The position numbers were made by a program, and so were the translations under genes. Shown here in pieces: positions 52,667-64,000 of a stretch of DNA of 64,000 bases. Under the pieces are notes generated by a model. The model made no database searches. It saw only the letters and a list, made by a program, of their open reading frames with translations, and had not been told where the DNA came from. The DNA comes from Otatea glauca (lineage: Eukaryota > Streptophyta > Magnoliopsida > Poales > Poaceae), in the NCBI GenBank assembly GCA_036346275.1, contig JAYEVK010000193.1:62001-126000 (forward strand), given 5' to 3'. The stretch's first letter is position 1; every line of letters starts with the position of its first letter.

Positions 52667-54471
52667 TGAAAGGATCAAGTTGGCCTAGAGGGGGGTGAAT
52701 AGGCAACTTTTTAAAAATATCTAAAAGTTTGGAAAAACTTTTCTCAATAAAAAATTGGAGCAGAAGCAATTGCATAAATATCAGGCACAATACTGGTTCA
52801 AGAGAAAAGAGTTCGAAATAGAAGCAGAAGAAACAACACAAGTAGAAAAGTAACTCAGAAACAGGGGAACGCAAGAATTTTTCACCGAGGTTCAGAGATC
52901 ACTCCTACGTCCCCGTTAGAGCACTTCTTTGGAAGTATTGCTCCACCAAACAGCTATTTTCAAATAGCTTTTGGTTATCCACTATCTTGACTCTTTCACT
53001 ACTCCAGTGAGGTGAGTCTCAACCCTTCACAGCAATGGTGGCCTTCCACAAACACTATTAGATAGGTTGCACCAACAACTTCTCCAACCGTCTAAAAACA
53101 GCTAGTTCCAAGAGTAATAGACTATCCACAAGCCCTGTCTCTTGGTTCAGTAGCTAGACTCAACTAGATTTAGCTTGGAGCAAGTACTCTTAGCAAATCA
53201 GAAAGATGGTTTGTAGTTTTCTGAGTTGAAGCTCAAAACTCTTTGATGGAATGAAGCTTGGAAATCTCAAGGATCAAAGAGTTGTATGTGAATGAAAAGA
53301 TGTTCGTAATGTGAAAAGGTAATCGCACATATTTCTTGAGCATGTGCCATCTATATATAGCTCTGAGCAGAGATAACCGTTACACTGCTTTTGCCGTTGG
53401 GAGTTGGCGGGGTAGATGGGGTAGGTCAACAACTACCTTTTGAAAAAGATTTTCTAACAGAGCCAATCGAGAGTCAAACTGCACACACACGCCGGACCGA
53501 AATTTTCGGTCCGGGGTACATGGTTCTGAGAGGCATAGTTGAGCTTTAACAGACCTAGTTGCGTCGGACCAAGAAAAATGGTCCGTCGAAAGGGTAAAAG
53601 ATCAGATGATTTTTACTCGCATATAAAAAGGATTTTCGTCGGACAGATAAACTTAGTCCGTCGAACAGGATTTAATTTAGCCAGGCAAGTCATGTTAGCG
53701 CAGGACCAGAAAAATAGGTTCACCGAACACATGATTTGATCTAACTTAGTACCAGAAGACAGAGTTTACGGAAGACCCACAAAGATGGTCTGGCGTACAA
53801 AGAAAAAGACTGATTTTATCAGTAGAAAGCTTGTTTGCGTCGGACCGGAAAAGATGGTCCGACGTACACATAGAATTGAGATCATTATCATGCTCTAATG
53901 CTCTGATACTTTAGTATGGACCAGAAAGATAATTGAGGCGAAATAATTTTATGTTGGACTAACACTAATGAGAGAAATTAGATTTGTCCGATGAATATTT
54001 GATATAAGTAAAGAAGAGGATTCTTAACGCAGGACCCAACAGGTTGGTCCGGCGTACATGATGCGCTCAGAAGGAAAATTTCTTCAGCGCCGGACCAAAA
54101 AGGTTGGTCCAGCGTACATGATGTACTCTCGATTGATGTTTAAAGCATGGATCTTTTAAGCGCCTGAGCCTGAGAGAAGTTTTGTCTAAGATAGAATTAT
54201 GTTTTAAGAGAGTTCTATGCTCCAAGAAATCTTCTAGCGACTTTGCTCATGATCCAAGATAATTTCTTATGGATAGTCCCTCTTAATAGAACGACGATTA
54301 AACTAAGTGGCTTAGATTTACTCTCAAGCCAAAAACTAAGACAAACACCTTAGCCTTGACTATTTGATCTATCTTCTTTTGATTTTCATTGAGTAGCCAT
54401 TTTTTTAAGTCATCAACACTAAAACCAATAAACTAAACACAAATTACATGAAGGGAGCCTAGATGCTTTCA
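52667..54471 (-). repeat. 5' LTR of full-length Sirevirus, 1.8 kb
   Basis: Its plus-strand text starts tgaaaggatcaagttgg and ends agatgctttca, next to the target repeat tcacc. The TATA box (ctatatatag) is at 53351-53360 and the hairpin array at about 53490-54115. Confidence 0.95.
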
Positions 54472-54476
54472 TCACC

Positions 54477-56917
54477 TGACTATGATTGTCTAACACGTCG
54501 TCGAATGTCGTCCGACATCGTTCGTTGTCGATACACCCTCTTCTCTAGCTCCGGCCCTGACTACCACTGCCACAATAGAGTCGAATGAGGTCTCTCATGT
54601 GGTGGCTCGCATAATTAACCCAGCGTAACAACAATAACACCGCCATTACTTTGAGGTAAGTACACTTATCTCGGTATATTAGCTAACAAAATATCGGGCG
54701 CACCCAACACTTTATCAGTTAATATACCGTATTCAGAGTGTTGCAACATAATAATAATTAGAGACAGAAATGGAAACTTATTACAACCCATTGCCACGCA
54801 GGGCTACAAGTCTATTAGTACAATTTCATACATATTATCCATGACAACAAAAAGTTAATATACATAAACACTAGAATACCCAATGAATCGATGGTCTCGA
54901 CCGTACGGTCCACTACTCTACCAAATCCTCCTGATAGTCCTCTGCCACCTCGTCACCCTGACCCTATGGGTGATCCTCAACTCACGCCTCGCAGGCAAAT
55001 CCATAATGCTTAGCTTCTAAGCAAAGAGAGAGTTAAGCAAGGGTGAGTACAACATACTCAACAAGCATTAGTAGCAAGATGCATCTTATGATTTTTTTTC
55101 CATCATCCAATTCATATACCTCTCTCTCAAATTCACTTTTGGGAAAATAGGGTTTTATTATGAAAACGTTTGATTTATGTTTTAATTCTTGAAATTGCTA
55201 CTAGCACTCATATATAAGGCAGACTTAGCTTTCGTAGCCTCCAATTCACAAGATAGGCATGAATTCATAATTTGACCTTACGCAGGTTTGTTTCACTTTA
55301 CCTATAGTGAACACAACCTCAGTTGAGAATCCAGAACGTTTATCACTACTTAGATATTAGATCTCCAATCTTGGTATCTGATGAGTCGTGGTGTCCTCGA
55401 CTGTTCCTCACCTACTAGCAGCCTACCAGTTGTACGTCGACTACAACAGCAGTACTCCTCTTATGGCATTTAAATATAGCACCCCTGGCCTTAATAGTTT
55501 TGCCCTATGGGCCTTACTGCTCTTGCCAGCATCCCTGGTCTTACCGGTCTTGCCCCAACAAGCCTTACCGGTCTTACCAGTATGCCTCACCAGGACCATA
55601 TCGATCTTACCAACCTAGTTATCTATACGACCTCTATACAACCCATTGTGGAGATCATACACCTTCATAGGACAACCTTGTCTGGTAGTTTCCACACACT
55701 ATGATTGATACGAAATTGTGCGGTTCACTACTCGAATATGGTTTGTTCAACCTTATATTCTAACATATGTAGAGGGCCCCACTAGCAACTCAATATCCAC
55801 AACTCCAGGCACCCTCTACCCACCACATATATACATTCATCTCCAGCTCCTTTCATTGAATGAGCCATTCACAGTCACATCAATAATCAATTACTACCTT
55901 AGCAATTCATTATCAAACCATCCTTCCAACAACCATTTCAACACATAAATAATCAAATACTGCCTCAGCAGTCCATCATCAAACCATCTTTCCAAGCGCA
56001 TCCGATTTAGGGTTTTCTTAAAAGAGATTTTCCAATGCATGGGTGATATCACATATAAGCAAATATATTTGATTCAAATTAATCAAATATGATCAAAAGA
56101 TTGCTTGCCTTAATTTTGGTAAAAATAATCGTCCTCGCACGATTATTGTCGAAGACCACCGAACGGATTGGATTTAATTCTTGAAATTATAAAATACTAT
56201 TCTTCAGGTGGCTAGTAGATTTTTACATATTTTATGGCATTCGAAAAGCCCCCCTTTTAAAATTTTGCTAATTTGGTATATGTATAATGCCCTTTTTGAT
56301 CTTGGGGCAAGTTTAAATTGGCGAATTTTATTTTAAACACATGATAGCTTGGAATGATTAATTTATTAAATTCTAATTGGTTACATTTTTGAATGACGCA
56401 TTGCTCTGGTTAAAAAAATTTCTCCTCTTTTACTATTATTATTATTATTATTATTTTCCCTTTTTCTTTTCACTCACTCGATCTTATCTTTATTCCCCAT
56501 CCTCTCTCTCTTGCTCACTCTCTAGCTTCCCCCATCTTACTCCGATCGTCACCCCTCCCACCACTGCGCCCTCCAGCCTCCTCTTGGTCCCGCGCTTCGG
56601 CCGCCACCCCACTGCCGCCTCGGCCGTCTTCGTCTGGCCCACCCTGGGTCATCACAATGGCCTGCCTCGAACCGCTGGCATCTCCGGGCCCTTGGAACGC
56701 CTCCGTCGCCTCTACCTCGGCCTGCACCGTCGCCGCCGCCGACCTCCCCCTTAGCCCACGCCGTCGCCCCTGGCTCCTCCTACCCCAAGTGATGGTTTAC
56801 TGTCTTCAGATTGCCTGTATTTTCTTTTACCTAGCATTTTTATGGATATAATATTTATAATGGCTAATGATGATAATGGGTGATTGCTATGGAATGGTGG
56901 TCTCATGAAGACACCCG
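54477..56917 (-). repeat. Degraded Gypsy-type LTR sequence, minus orientation
   Basis: From about 54720 this shares ordered words, inverted, with the LTR at 33660-36841: ccacgcagggct (about 54793; inverted agccctgcgtgg at 36650) and gggtgagtac...actcaacaag (about 55039; inverted at 36449-36475). This points to the same broad family in opposite orientation. Clear ends were not found. 56430-56470 is an (att)n run and 56500-56790 a GC-rich stretch; frames there are compositional and show no domain. Confidence 0.5.
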
Positions 56918-59498
56918 TGAAAGTGCATCTAGGCACTTATGTTATTTTGGTGATTAATGACAAACGCATATAATGATAATCTATGAAATTGAGAAAATGC
57001 TTAACTTAGTGCTTAACAAATGACAAACCTCTAATATGATTATATTGCTATGAGACTAACATGTTATTGCCTAGTTAAGTATCAGTCTCATCTTTTAGAG
57101 GAAACCAAGTGGGATAGTTAAGCAAAGATAAGGTATGCAATTTTGGTATCTATTCTATATTTGTTATTGCATTCCTTTCGTGCAAATGCATAGTGAACTC
57201 CAAGTAGCATGTTGATTATATATATGAACATTGGTTCATGTCATATTTATTTGTGCATATATATTCATTTGAGTTCATTATGTGCTTTGTTTTTAGTATG
57301 CATGTATTAACTAGAGTTAAACTTCATATTGCTATAGATTGACTTGGTGCATGCATGTCTTAGTTGTGTATATTCTCATGCACTTCCCTTAGTGAAGTTT
57401 AATCTAATGTTAGATCACATATTTACTCTTATTCCAAATATTATTTGCACATGTACAATTCGTGTATATTCTATCATGTGCTTCATTTAAGTAAAGACTG
57501 TGATCCTTGCCATGATTTAATTGATTCATCATATTGGCAATTATCTCTCTAGTGCATATAGATCAATTACATATTCATCATGATGTACTTAGTAGAGAAC
57601 ATTTCTTATGTCAAGTGTTTCCATTTATGTTGTGCTTCCTTATATGAAACACTTGTTGTAATCAATTGTTCACAAATATCAATTTATTCGTATCTATTGA
57701 GCTTTTGGGGCTAATGTCTTTCATGAGTAGTTTGGAAAGAATTAGGTCCCGTATGTGTATGATGACCAAGGTATCTTGGAGGATGATCGTTAAGCTGAAG
57801 TCAACAAGACGGCGGTGTCACCAAGAGTCGAGGACTAAGTCAGGATCGACTTGGCGTGGAGATCGTCAGAGAGGATGATCAAGTCAAGGTTGATAGGACG
57901 AGAGTCTCATGAGGTGAGTCGAGTCAAGTTGGACAAGGCGAAGATGTCATCAATTATATGGTGAAGGTCTTCATGCACCGGCATTAAGAAAGAAGACGGC
58001 AAGTGACTATTTCTAAACTTATATTATCTTTGTTTTAATTTGAGTCTAAGGATTGCCGTACTATTAAGAGGGATGCGATGTCGAATGACTTTCAGATGTG
58101 TCAAGTGCTCAAGTGATCCATCCTTTGAATCTTAGAAAGAGAGTGGTGTTGGTGGTGCCGGAAAGTGAGGATTGTAGGTATCCCTTGGATTCTTTGTGAT
58201 ATCTGTGTTTATCCTTTGAGTTTTGGGTAGTGAGACCTTGTTGGTTGTGTAGCCCTCGTTCTTATCTTTCGGTAGAGTCCAAGATCTCTGAAATCGGAGT
58301 CCGGAGTCAAAAGTTATGCTCGTTTTCGTCGGGCTGCTCAGTGCTGTTCGGACAATCCGGAGTATCCGGACATTTGGTCCGGACACTCCGGGTTGACCCC
58401 TCGGTGGCTGCTCTCAGTTGGTCCGGAGTATCGGGTGTTAAGTCCGGACACTCCGGGTTGAGTCCGGAGTGTCCGGGGTATTTATCCGAGTCTCGGGTTG
58501 TCTTGCATTATCTCCAACGGCTAGTTTTTGGGACCTCTATTTAAAGCCACCTTCTTCCTCATTTCGAAAAAAGGGCTTTTACCCTGCTGATTAGAGGTGC
58601 TATACCCTTGTTCTTGAGCCCCCAAAACACCTCTTTACCCTTAGATCTAAGTGATCCCCTTGGTGAGAAGGGTTGGGAAGAGTTTGAGAAGTGAGGTGCT
58701 AGGTTGAGTGAGATTTGAGTTGATTGAGCACTTGATTTCATCTCCAAGCTTGTTCTTCGTGAGCATTTGTTACTCTTGGAGGTTGAGGACTCCTAGACGG
58801 CTAGGAGGTCGCCTACGAGCCACCGGAGCTTTGTGTGGTTGGCCGTGGGAAGTTTGTGAAGGCAGTTACGCCTCCGTAAGGGAAGGAATCAAAGGAGTGA
58901 AGACCGACGAGTGCATTTGTGCAACACCGGAGGAAGAGGGTTGAAAGAGACCCGGCTCAAGTGTGACCGAGCCGCCTCAACGAGACGTAGGATCCTCAAG
59001 GATCCGAACGGGTGAAAAATCATCGTCTCCAAGTTTGCTTCTTACTCTTGTTTTAGTATTTGTTTTGAATCTTGAAATTGCCCGATCTACTCTTTTGTTG
59101 TGTTTGGCTCTAGATCTACATCATCCCAGTGCACTGATAGCATTTAGATCTTTTGTATTCAAGTAGATTGTTGAAAAATTGCAGGATTTAAAATCTCATT
59201 TCGAGGTCTTAAACCGAGTATCCGAACTTCAACCGGATAGTCCGGACATTTCGGAGTATCCGGAGATAAGTCCCGGACACTCCGATCTGAGTCCCTCGAA
59301 TCCAATCCGGAGTATCCGGACTCCTGAACCCGGACAGTCCGAACATTTCGGAGTATCCCGATAAAAATCCCGGACACTCCGGACTTAGACCCTCGGGAGA
59401 TTTTATTTAGCTGCAAGTTTTTTATTCCGCTGCATTTAGTTACAAAGTTTTTAATTCGCCTATTCACCCCCCTCTAGGCGACATCCCCTGTCCTTTCA
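56918..59498 (+). mobile_element. Sirevirus solo LTR, 2.6 kb
   Basis: It starts tgaaagtgcatctaggc and ends cccctgtcctttca. The 5-bp duplication acccg is perfect (56913-56917 and 59499-59503). The TATA box tatttaaa is at 58538-58545. Boxes of the form tccggagtatccgga or tccggacactccgg fill about 58340-58500 upstream and again about 59215-59390 downstream of the promoter. No internal region is present. Frames across it are not genes. Confidence 0.92.
58538..58545 (+). promoter_or_regulatory. TATA box of Sirevirus solo LTR
   Basis: The sequence tatttaaa in cctctatttaaagcc lies about 40-50 bp after the last upstream repeat box. Confidence 0.65.
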
Positions 59499-59503
59499 AC
59501 CCG

Positions 59504-59810
59504 AGGGTTCCCCACATTCTAGAGAGTGAGGGAATCATCGGGCACACGCGTTGCCGCCTCTAGAGCGATCTTTCTGAAACCCCGGGTGCCTCTATAGCTA
59601 TATACTGGTTCTCTAGTTCATACTTAGACTATGTTGTCATCTATGTTCTTGGAGCTACATGAGTGGAATGATGATGATTACCTAGGAATGCAGAAGGATT
59701 GAAATGGGTTTGGGGATGTGAGGCCGTTTATGGGTTGATAGAGTGGTGGTTTTGCTCTCTTGGCCTCCTTGGCTTCTTGCTCTAGGCCTCCTAGAACTTG
59801 GCTTACTTGC
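59504..59810. other. Short segment between two solo LTRs
   Basis: No gene is seen. It continues the sequence before 56913 and after 61506 once the two LTRs are set aside, so both Sireviruses inserted within one ~320-bp stretch. It ends in repeated ggcct/cttgc words. Confidence 0.5.
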
Positions 59811-59815
59811 TTGCT

Positions 59816-61500
59816 TGAAAGCATCTAGGCTCTAAATTTCTTTTGGTTTTGGTAATTAATGACAATCTTGGTTAAATGACTAATATTTTCCTTAAAAATG
59901 TTGAAAATAGATTAGTCCCAGGTTTGGTGATCATGAAAGCATAAAGAATGGCGCAAAAGAAGATCAATGCGTCAAGCAAGTGACAAAGGTATAAATATAA
60001 GGACCTTTTCTAGCCTTTTTGCCGATCTCGAAGTTTGGAGAAAAGATCGAGTTGCCAGAAATAGGGCCGTACTATTAAGAGGGGTCTTGACGTTCTCTTG
60101 ATGTCGTTTAAGATCCAAAGGCTCAATTAAATATTCAAGATCATGCATTTTGTCAAAATTAAGGTCTCTTTGAAAATTCTACGAATTTTAAAAAGAAGTT
60201 TCTAGAAGCCCGGTGCTATCTCCCATGGTAGCGCGGTGCTACCGGGTGAGCGGTAGCACCGGCTATTTTGGGCGGTGTGAAAATTCCAGAGAGCCTCCAT
60301 TTTGGGTTTTCTCGAAGCCCGGTGCTACCGAGGGAGTGGTAGCACCGGCCCTAGAGAGGTGTGTAAAAACCCGAGAAGGGTATTTTGGGGTACCAGTCAG
60401 GGCGGTGCTACCACCCATGGTAGCCCGGTGCTACCGAGCAAGAGGTAGCATCGACCTTTTGGAACGGTGCAAAAATTCCAGAATGCATGCTTTTTAGGCA
60501 GTCGGGCGGTTCGGTGCTACCGCCCATGGTAAAAGGTAGCACTAGCCAAAAGTTCGGTGCATAAATTCCATAGAGTATCCTTCTGGTCGAGGAAAATTAA
60601 AAGGGGCCCGGTGCTACCGGTCTCAGTTGGACGGTAGCATCGGACCCTCTACACAACGGGTTTTGGCAGTGCATTTAATGCACTGTTCCAACCATTGGGT
60701 TGGAGTCCAGTGCTACCGTTCCTACATGGGTGGTAGCACCGGAAATCCTTATTTCAGCATATTTCGAGCTCCAACGGCTAGAAAAGTTGGTGGGGGCTAT
60801 AAATATACCCTCACATGCACTCTATAGGTTCTCTTGGTCCTCAATGATGATATTTGAGCTCTAGCAAGTTTTCTCCTTCCTAAAATGCATTCAATTTTCA
60901 TTTGAGAGAGTGAGGATCAAAATTTGAGTGTTGCATTTAGTTTGAGCCTTTAGACACTCAAATTTGACCTCAAGCAAGTGTCAAGACTTATTACTCTTGG
61001 AGGTTGCCGCCTCCTAGATGGCTTAAAGGCGATCGTGCGCGATGAGCTTCTCAACGGAGATTGCGAGAAGCCCCGTCAAGTTGTGAAGGCTGAAGTTCAC
61101 CTACCTGGAGTGGGGAAGAACTACCTTAGTGATCGAGGAAGACTCAAGCGGGTGGAGCTGGCTTGAAGTTGTTCAAGTCACCTCAATGTGGAGTAGGAGA
61201 TACCGGCAAGTCTCCGAGACCACGGGTCAAAAATCTTGTCTCTTGCTCTCTTGTGATTTGAATTTACACTTCTAATGTTCAATTCAATCTTCTAGCTTTT
61301 CAAGTATATTATTTGTGCTTAGCTTTCTATTTTTATTTATACTTGAATTACTAGAGTACTTGATATTTACTAGAGAACTTAATTGCAAAATTGAAGGAAA
61401 TCGTAATTCTTGCTTAGTGTTTTAATTGATTGAATTTAGAATAAAAAATTTAGAAACCTCCTATTTACCCCACCTCTAGTCGGTTATCCTTGATCCTACA
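59816..61500 (+). mobile_element. Sirevirus solo LTR, 1.7 kb
   Basis: It starts tgaaagcatctaggctc and ends ccttgatcctaca. The 5-bp duplication ttgct is perfect (59811-59815 and 61501-61505). The TATA box tataaata is at 60798-60805. CGGTGCTACCG-type boxes fill about 60205-60745. It is clearly related to the LTR at 1019-2553 but diverged in box sequence (ggtgctacc versus ggtactacc). Confidence 0.93.
60798..60805 (+). promoter_or_regulatory. TATA box of Sirevirus solo LTR
   Basis: The sequence tataaata in ggctataaatatacc, about 55 bp after the last repeat box. Confidence 0.75.
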
Positions 61501-61505
61501 TTGCT

Positions 61506-62735
61506 CGCTGCTGAGCTTGCCTTGCTCTGGTTGTGGTTGGTTTGGCTGTGGTTGGCTTGGCTGGCTCCTAATGGCTTGGTTGCTTTTGGTGGATTTGGGG
61601 AGAATGGATTGAGTGGCTCTTTTGCTTTTCATTCTGGACTACTTGCTCCTTTCGTGTGTGTCTGAGGATAAAATGGTTGTCTCGGTTAGGAGTAAGCTGT
61701 GGCCATCTCTTTTATCATGGGTACTTTTATCTTTTTAATAGGAAAGGTTTTCCTTTTCACTATATGATATTTTTTGACACTATTTAGGTATAGCTATGGT
61801 TACCCGATAAATAAAGATTTGTTTGTTGCCGAATGATGAAACCTAATTCAGTAGATAAGTGCCGACTGGTCCCGAACAATCTAGTATCTCAATTTGCGAT
61901 ACCATCACATACAGGTCTGACGGCACACAATTAATCTTTTTTAAGTTTTATTTTATTTGCTTTTCGTTTATATACATAAGATTGACTAACGACTTTCAAG
62001 AAATTGTGGCCGAAAGTACTTAGAAGCTTAAGGCCTTCGGTTAATTGCAACGTTCTTGAAATTTTCTATTTTTCTTGTAGCTCGATATTCATGTATATCT
62101 ATACCCCTTTATAATATACCTAAGCGATTTTTCCTACGTCCATCCTAAATAATGCACCTCATTAGAGATGGTCCAATGTTCGTGCACCCAAAGCAAAACG
62201 TCCCCAGAAACTTGCATTCATCAAAATGAACGTCTCAGATCTTTCCTCAGTTTTACTCACCCACATCCGATAGCTGTTGTTTAATGTGTCTAACTCATTC
62301 ATTCATGTGGCCCACAACAGGAGAGCCCGCACATATATATTTCAATTGAACTATATATATGGAATTTATGTTGCAAATCTAAACCAATTTGATTTCGATT
62401 CAATATTTACCATACCAGTCAGTACTATGAATCGCGCGCTTAATTTTCTTCCATTCATACATGTGCACCACAACCTATACAAGGCGCTCACGTACCGCCG
62501 CCATAATATTATTTAGCGAAAAATATTATATAAGGAATGTGTGTATGAAATGCAATTATCGTGTGATAAATATAAGGAATAAGTTCATTTTAAGATTGAT
62601 TCCTAAATACACTATGGGAAGTAACAGATATTTTGATAATAATTAGCCTCAATCAGGACGCACAAATGGTGCCATATGTTAGCATTCATATTTGGATGAC
62701 AATTAAGGAAGCCATTATTGGTCCAGCTTTTCAGG
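61506..62735. other. No recognised gene
   Basis: 61506-61640 is rich in ttggctgg/tggttgg words. The rest is AT-rich without terminal repeats or frames with domains (62277-62516 plus, 79 codons, has none). Confidence 0.35.
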
Positions 62736-62747
62736 ATGACATACTGC

Positions 62748-62940
62748 TGCCCGCGCGGCGTTCGACCCGTCTGGCGCCGACTACATCAGGGGCTTGCGTC
62801 GCGCGATCGGCCTACCGGAGATGGACGCGTACCTTTGCACGGAGCGGGAGGCGACGGAGGCTGTCGACGCCGCGCTCGCGGAGGCGATGCTGGCGAGCGC
62901 AGTACGTGGAGGAGATCAAGGGCAACACCTTCGGGCATGC
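62748..62940 (+). pseudogene. Unidentified GC-rich gene fragment
   Basis: An abrupt GC-rich stretch encodes, in one frame, FDPSGADYIRGLRRAIGLPE, then MDAYLCTEREATEAVDAALA and EAMLASA, with the codon bias of grass genes (GC at third positions). The frame appears to shift near 62898, after which YVEEIKGNTFGHA is readable in another frame. It has no start, no stop of its own and no domain that I can name. It ends at the tandem duplication starting near 62936. It is probably a captured or deleted exon. Confidence 0.45.
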
Positions 62941-63134
62941 GGATCCTCCCTATTTATTTCCTTATTTGATTCGCTCTCCTTCCAAATATGTAGTATATAC
63001 AGTTTTGGCAATTCAAGTCTGGTTTCCTTGCATGCAGATCCTCCCTGTTTATTTCCTTGTTTGATTCGCTCTCCTTCTAAATATGTAGTACGTACAATGT
63101 CAGCTCTCCTTCTAAATATGTAGTACGTACAATG
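62936..63134. repeat. Nested tandem duplications next to gene fragment
   Basis: The block gcatgcggatcctccc...ttgattcgctctccttc...aaatatgtagta occurs at about 62936-62998 and, with few changes, about 63031-63093. Its last ~34 bp (ctctccttctaaatatgtag through acaatgt) is then repeated once more at about 63103-63134. This points to two successive duplication steps. Confidence 0.8.
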
Positions 63135-63713
63135 TGATCACAAGATTATTTATTATTAGGTATTATATTCATACTTATCTTTTATTTAATTGATAAGCAG
63201 ATGTACTGCCGTCGTAGCGTTAGCACTGGCACTATACTAGTTGTAATATAATGGTTTGTATGATATTATGGCTAATGAATGAGATGGTGATTACTCTTTG
63301 TGTTATGTTTAATTTATATGTGTCATTAATCTGTTAATGATATCTTTTGCAGTATGAAGTTTCTGAGTTGTTTTAACTCGTCATCAAATCTATGCTCAAG
63401 CTCCACATCGAGCCTCGGTCTCTCTCTTTCTCGACTCAAGCAAGAGCCCTGTGCCGCGCCGTCGCCGTCGCCGGATGTTGTGCAGGACTAGTGATTTCAC
63501 GCATTCATTATTCAGAGAAAGATAGGAGGGACTCCTCCCCACAGACTAAATCAGGAGTGTGCTAGTCTCCTCGCTGCTTTGCTTCTTGACATAAGTAGTA
63601 GAATTTAGAGCCTACCAAGCACATTCTTGTAGCCGATTTTAGAAGCAGAAGAACCAAAATTAACCTCATTACATTGGAGAGTGAAATAATTTACCGTTCA
63701 CTTAGACAAGAAC
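63135..63713. other. No recognised gene
   Basis: AT-rich to mixed sequence. 63395-63490 has gagcctcggtctctctc and gccgtcgccgtcgcc runs, but no frame with a domain is seen. Confidence 0.35.
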
Positions 63714-63716
63714 TAA

Positions 63717-63813
63717 AGCCCTATTTAAAACGCAAAAAAATTGTCTATTATCGTAAAATAATAAACCAATTCTTGTGAAATTCTAGTAAAATTCGTGTGT
63801 TCGGATCAGGTCC
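63717..63813. mobile_element. Tourist-like MITE remnant, ~97 bp
   Basis: The left end agccctatttaaaac and the inverted right end ggacctgatccgaac match at the key positions of PIF/Harbinger MITE ends. TAA flanks both sides (63714-63716 and 63814-63816). The middle holds attcttgtgaaattctag, typical of grass Tourist-like elements. Confidence 0.6.
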
Positions 63814-63817
63814 TAAC

Positions 63818-64000
63818 CAGAGTTCACAAAACCGTCGAAAACCGCTCGAAAATCATGGTTTTTGATTGTATCAAACCGGTTCGACATATAAAACCGGTCG
63901 GTAAACCGGTCTAATTAAAAAAAATTCAAAAAGTTTGAAAAAAATTATGCGACGTAAAACCAGTCGATTTTCGGTCAAAATCGTGTGGCAACAACATAGT
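63818..64000. repeat. hAT-like repeat, cut by window end
   Basis: It begins cagagttcacaaaaccgtcg, followed by repeated aaaccggt/accggtcg words (caaaccggttcg, aaaaccggtcgg, taaaccggtc). Such ends and words are usual in hAT-type MITEs of grasses. The right end is beyond the window. Confidence 0.5.

Larger units (their letters stand above)
41090..54471 (-). mobile_element. Full-length Sirevirus with envelope-like gene, 13.4 kb
   Basis: LTRs lie at 41090-42902 and 52667-54471. The perfect 5-bp duplication tcacc lies at 41085-41089 and 54472-54476. On the minus strand, the primer site tggtatcagagc (52664-52653) matches initiator-Met tRNA, and a polypurine tract (aaaaagggggagat, 42916-42903) precedes the 3' LTR. 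Coding order is gag with two CCHC knuckles separated by a coiled coil, protease remnant, integrase, reverse transcriptase and RNase H (Copia order), then a 71-codon gene and an envelope-like gene of about 770 codons. Several frameshifts and stops make it defective. LTRs differ by roughly 2-3% over the first ~280 bp by eye, mostly substitutions. Confidence 0.95.

Noticed and set aside
56377..56851. 125-codon plus-strand frame with a poly-Tyr run
   Set aside because: The Tyr run is a translated (att/tac)n simple repeat and the remainder is GC-rich Arg/Pro text; neighbouring DNA matches a degraded Gypsy LTR.
58132..59467. Several 60-100 codon frames around 58-59.5 kb
   Set aside because: They run through the tccgga box arrays of a solo LTR with perfect target duplication.

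Overview
This window is nuclear DNA of a grass (Poaceae). It is almost entirely transposable elements, many nested inside one another, plus fragments of host genes. Evidence for a grass is the dominance of Sirevirus-type Copia LTRs with CGG...CCG repeat boxes, long Gypsy LTRs that start near TGTAACA, hAT and Tourist-like MITEs typical of grass DNA, a MULE carrying plant mobile domain (PMD) and GRF zinc-finger genes, and the terminal codons of a plant EF-1alpha gene. No intact, clearly functional host gene was found. The species cannot be fixed from sequence alone.

Layout. 1-6.6 kb: AT-rich degenerate minisatellite split around a Sirevirus solo LTR (1019-2553), an ~88-bp tandem array (5107-5396) and a hAT MITE (5806-6550). 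6631-15173: an 8.5-kb Mutator-like element (MULE) with ~86-bp terminal inverted repeats and a 10-bp target duplication. It carries, all on the minus strand, a decayed MULE transposase, a PMD gene and a GRF-type zinc-finger gene. 16609-17101: a hAT MITE with a perfect 8-bp duplication. 17302-31156: a hAT-like element interrupted by a 12.2-kb gag-only, non-autonomous Sirevirus (18277-30463). 31.8-33.1 kb: an EF-1alpha pseudogene with MITEs in and beside it. 33660-36841: a Gypsy solo LTR. 36.9-40.5 kb: a 2-oxoglutarate/Fe(II) dioxygenase fragment cut in two by a Sirevirus solo LTR (37156-40442).

41090-54471 is a 13.4-kb full-length Sirevirus on the minus strand. It has 1.8-kb LTRs, a 5-bp target duplication, an initiator-Met tRNA primer site, a polypurine tract, gag, pol, an envelope-like extra gene, and an apparently self-contained 71-codon gene with its own TATA box and AATAAA signal. 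54.7-56.9 kb holds a degraded Gypsy LTR. 56918-59498 and 59816-61500 are two further Sirevirus solo LTRs, both with perfect 5-bp duplications. 61.5-64 kb holds an unidentified gene fragment, tandem duplications, a Tourist-like MITE and the start of another hAT-like repeat.

The genes serve the elements, not the host. In the Sirevirus, gag packages RNA and pol matures, copies and integrates it; the envelope-like and 71-codon genes have no assigned role. In the MULE, the transposase would act on the inverted repeats, and the PMD and GRF proteins are passengers or accessory factors. All large coding regions carry frameshifts, stops or changed catalytic residues. The gag-only element would depend on a related autonomous Sirevirus. 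The points I consider most worth following are the 71-codon gene and the internal promoter structures of the 41-54 kb element, the three-gene MULE, and repeat-box arrays lying downstream of the LTR promoter in two Sirevirus families.
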